From JALOAT01 sp041687015 (lineage in GTDB: Bacteria; Pseudomonadota; Gammaproteobacteria; Thiohalomonadales; Thiohalomonadaceae): a DNA stretch of 64,000 nt. Every line of letters begins with the position of its first letter. The stretch's first letter is position 1. The translations under genes and the position numbers were made by a program. A model generated the notes under the pieces. The model did no database searches. It saw only the letters and a list, made by a program, of their open reading frames with translations, and had not been told where the DNA came from. Shown in pieces: positions 62,022-64,000 of this stretch. The stretch lies in contig JAWLCT010000007.1 in the NCBI GenBank assembly GCA_041687015.1, forward strand, positions 31,262 through 95,261, in the 5' to 3' direction.

Positions 62022-62034
62022 GGGAATCTCCTCT

Positions 62035-64000
62035 TCAATGGGTGTCCAGGGGAAACACGGCACTCACGCGGAAGCCGTGCCCCGGATGACTGTGGATATC
62101 GAACCGCCCGCCGGCTGCAAGTACGCGCTCGCGCATGCCGAGCAATCCCAGGCCCCCGTGCGGTGCGCCTTCCAGGCCGCAACCGTCGTCACACACCGTC
62201 ACCGCAAGCCCGGAGTCATCGAGCGTGACGCTCACCTCCACGCGGCTGGCGTTGGCGTGCTTGATGACGTTGGTGATGGCTTCCTGCACCAGCCGGTAGG
62301 CGGTGATCTGCACTGCCTCGGGCAGCGCGCCGAGGGATTCGGGAAGGACCAGCGACCAGGCGATGTCCGGATGGCGTGCGCGCCATTTGCCGACAATCTC
62401 GCGCAAGGCCTCGCCCAGGCCCAGTTCGTCCAGCATCTCCGGACGCAGGCGGCGCATCATGTTGCGCACCACTTCGTACACACGGCTGGCCACTTCGCCG
62501 ATGGCCTGGCCGCTGGCGAAAATGCGCGGTTCGCGGTCGCGGCTCAGGCGACAAATGGATTGCGCATCGGCACGAATGGCGGTGAGGCACTGGCCCAGCT
62601 CGTCGTGAAGTTCGCGTGCCAGGTGCGCACGTTCGCGCTCCTGGATCTCCAGCGATTCGCGCGCGAGGCGGCGGTTTTCCTCCAATAGACGCATGGTCTG
62701 CAATTCGGCCCGATGACGCTGGATGGCAGCGGTGATCACCCGCGCAGCAATGCGCAGCAGCGTGAAATCGCCGTCGCACCAGCGTTCCACGGCCTGCGCG
62801 TTTTCGAACGCGATGGCGCCCACCAGTACTTGCTCCGCGAACAACGGCACCAGCGCCATGGGGCCGCGCGGCGTGGATTCGGTGACCACCTCGCCCTTGC
62901 TCAAGGCCGGCAGCGCAGGCACGTAGACGGACGGGTCGGGGATGTCTTCGCAACAGCCTGCATACCAGTCCACCGCCAGTGCCGTGGCCTTGCCCAGGCG
63001 CAGCAGCAGGGCACAATCCGCCTGCAGCAGTGCGGCCAGTTCCGCCAGGCCCTCGCGGATGGCGTCATCGATATCGTCGCGTGCCACGAAACGGGAGGAA
63101 ATGGATGACAGCGCCCGCGCGGCCAACAGCTGGTTCTGGCGCAAAGCCTCATCACGGCGGCGCTCCGTGATGTCGCGCGCAAACAGGCAGAAATACTCCG
63201 CACCCTCGTAGACCAGCGCATTGGCGGTGATCTCCACCGGCAAGGTGCTGCCGTCACGGCGACGCAACTGGGACTCGAAGGTGACGGAACCGGGCCCGCG
63301 TGCCGCGGACAACCACTCGCCCGCCCTGTCGTCCGCGCTGATGTCGGCGAAACTCATGCCGGTCACCTCCGGACGCGAACAACCCAGCAGCCGGCATGCA
63401 GCTTCGTTAACGTAAACCAGCCGGTACGCGGTATCGGTCCAGAACACCGCATCGGCGGCGTGGTCCACAGCGAACTGGGTGAAGCGCAGGGTCTGGTTGG
63501 CGAGATCCAGCTCAGCCGTGCGCTCGGCCACACGCAGTTCCAGCTCGTTGGTGGCGCGGCGCAATGCCTCTTCGTTGGCCTTGCGTTCGGTGATGTCCTG
63601 CAGGGTGCCGGCCATACGCACCGGCTTGCCGTCCGCATCGTGGGTCACCACGCCCTCTGCCTGTACCGCACGCAACTGCCCGTCGGGACGCCGCACCAGA
63701 AAATCGACGCTGTAAGGCTGTTGGCGCGTCAGCGCAGCGTCCATGGCCGCCTGCACCCTTGCACGGTCATCCTCGTGCACGCGCGCCAGAAACTGTTCGA
63801 TGCTTGGCCCCAGCTGATGGGGGGTGAGGCCAAGGATGCGGAACACTTCGTCGGACCAATAGAGCTGGTCATGCACCACATCCCAGTCCCAGCTGCCGAT
63901 ATGGGCGATGCGCTGGGCCTCGGCCAAACGCGCCTCACTGCGCACCAGGGCATCGTTCGTGGTGCGCAAGGCGGCGGTACGCAGCACGATGCGCCGCTCC
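62035..64000 (-). CDS. Multi-PAS/GAF sensor histidine kinase, NarX/UhpB type (5' cut by window edge)
   Basis: About 655 residues are visible and the frame remains open to base 64000, so the N-terminus is missing. In order: a PAS/PAC module (IGSWDWDVVHDQLYWSDEVF onwards, LVRRPDGQLRAVQAEG), a coiled linker, a second PAS (FTQFAVDHAADAVFWTDTAY), a GAF domain (LADELAALLQADCALLL-like region), the HisKA_3 helix with phospho-histidine in LARELHDELGQCL, and a HATPase_c domain (CDDGCGLEG, GGLGLLGMRERV). No membrane segment is in the visible part. It pairs with the response regulator downstream. Confidence 0.9.
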   Translation of the reverse strand, partial: ERRIVLRTAALRTTNDALVRSEARLAEAQRIAHIGSWDWDVVHDQLYWSDEVFRILGLTPHQLGPSIEQFLARVHEDDRARVQAAMDAALTRQQPYSVDFLVRRPDGQLRAVQAEGVVTHDADGKPVRMAGTLQDITERKANEEALRRATNELELRVAERTAELDLANQTLRFTQFAVDHAADAVFWTDTAYRLVYVNEAACRLLGCSRPEVTGMSFADISADDRAGEWLSAARGPGSVTFESQLRRRDGSTLPVEITANALVYEGAEYFCLFARDITERRRDEALRQNQLLAARALSSISSRFVARDDIDDAIREGLAELAALLQADCALLLRLGKATALAVDWYAGCCEDIPDPSVYVPALPALSKGEVVTESTPRGPMALVPLFAEQVLVGAIAFENAQAVERWCDGDFTLLRIAARVITAAIQRHRAELQTMRLLEENRRLARESLEIQERERAHLARELHDELGQCLTAIRADAQSICRLSRDREPRIFASGQAIGEVASRVYEVVRNMMRRLRPEMLDELGLGEALREIVGKWRARHPDIAWSLVLPESLGALPEAVQITAYRLVQEAITNVIKHANASRVEVSVTLDDSGLAVTVCDDGCGLEGAPHGGLGLLGMRERVLAAGGRFDIHSHPGHGFRVSAVFPLDTH

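Overview
The window is GC-rich chromosomal DNA from a gammaproteobacterium. The gene order follows the block that Pseudomonas and relatives carry around rpoN (lpoA-yraN-diaA, sspB-sspA-petCBA, algW, hisD-hisG-murA-ibaG-mlaBCDEF, kdsD-kdsC-lptCAB-rpoN-hpf-ptsN-rapZ). It also contains maf-rng-yhdP-nitrilase, leuS-lptE-holA-proA-nadD-rsfS-rlmH and lnt-corC-ybeY-ybeZ-miaB blocks. A short-form HisG, an HPr kinase beside RapZ and a mannose-type EIIA suggest a Chromatiales/Ectothiorhodospiraceae-like lineage rather than an enteric one, but this is inference. A 100-base run of N with the same 99 bases on each side shows the sequence is a scaffolded draft.

Layout. 1-3.1 kb (+): end of lpoA, yraN, diaA and an FAD-linked oxidase. 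3.1-3.7 kb: debris of a two-partner-secretion outer-membrane transporter, one piece inverted. 3.7-8.3 kb (-): sspB, sspA, the cytochrome bc1 operon petABC and a NIF3 protein. 8.4-12.1 kb: algW-type protease, a small exported protein, a PRC-barrel/EF-hand protein, a lipid kinase and a hypothetical. 12.1-18.9 kb (-): hisD, hisG, murA, ibaG and mlaBCDEF. 19.5-27.8 kb (+): mlaA, yrbG, a metal-binding HMA protein, kdsD, kdsC, lptCAB, rpoN, hpf, ptsN. 27.8-34 kb (+): hprK, rapZ, EIIA-Man, HPr, EI, mgtE, darP. 34.3-48.9 kb (-): nitrilase, yhdP, rng, maf, rlmH, rsfS, nadD, proA, holA, lptE, leuS. 49.3-61.2 kb: ybeL-like, lnt to miaB, ppnP, sodC, a DUF2202 protein, amtB, mazG and a patatin-like protein. 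61.4-64 kb (-): a response regulator and a sensor kinase cut by the window edge.

The genes are mostly housekeeping with an envelope theme: LPS precursor synthesis and export (kdsD, kdsC, lptA, lptB, lptC, lptE), outer-membrane lipid asymmetry (mlaA-F), peptidoglycan (murA, lpoA), lipoprotein maturation (lnt) and envelope stress (algW). A permease-less PTS phosphorelay sits next to rpoN, and amtB has a convincing sigma-54/NtrC-type promoter.

The most unusual content is non-coding. About a dozen intergenic elements share arms built from a 9-nt unit (CACGGGGRA or the CACGGAGGC variant), face each other as long imperfect inverted repeats, and often end in AAAAGC-TTAACCAC. They start at 13.4 kb and become dense after 41 kb. 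They sit inside operons, some supply stop codons, and several hold other REP-like hairpins in their centres. Separately, a 12-bp inverted repeat encoding SPSPLEGEGRGEG lies in frame in the editing-domain region of leuS.
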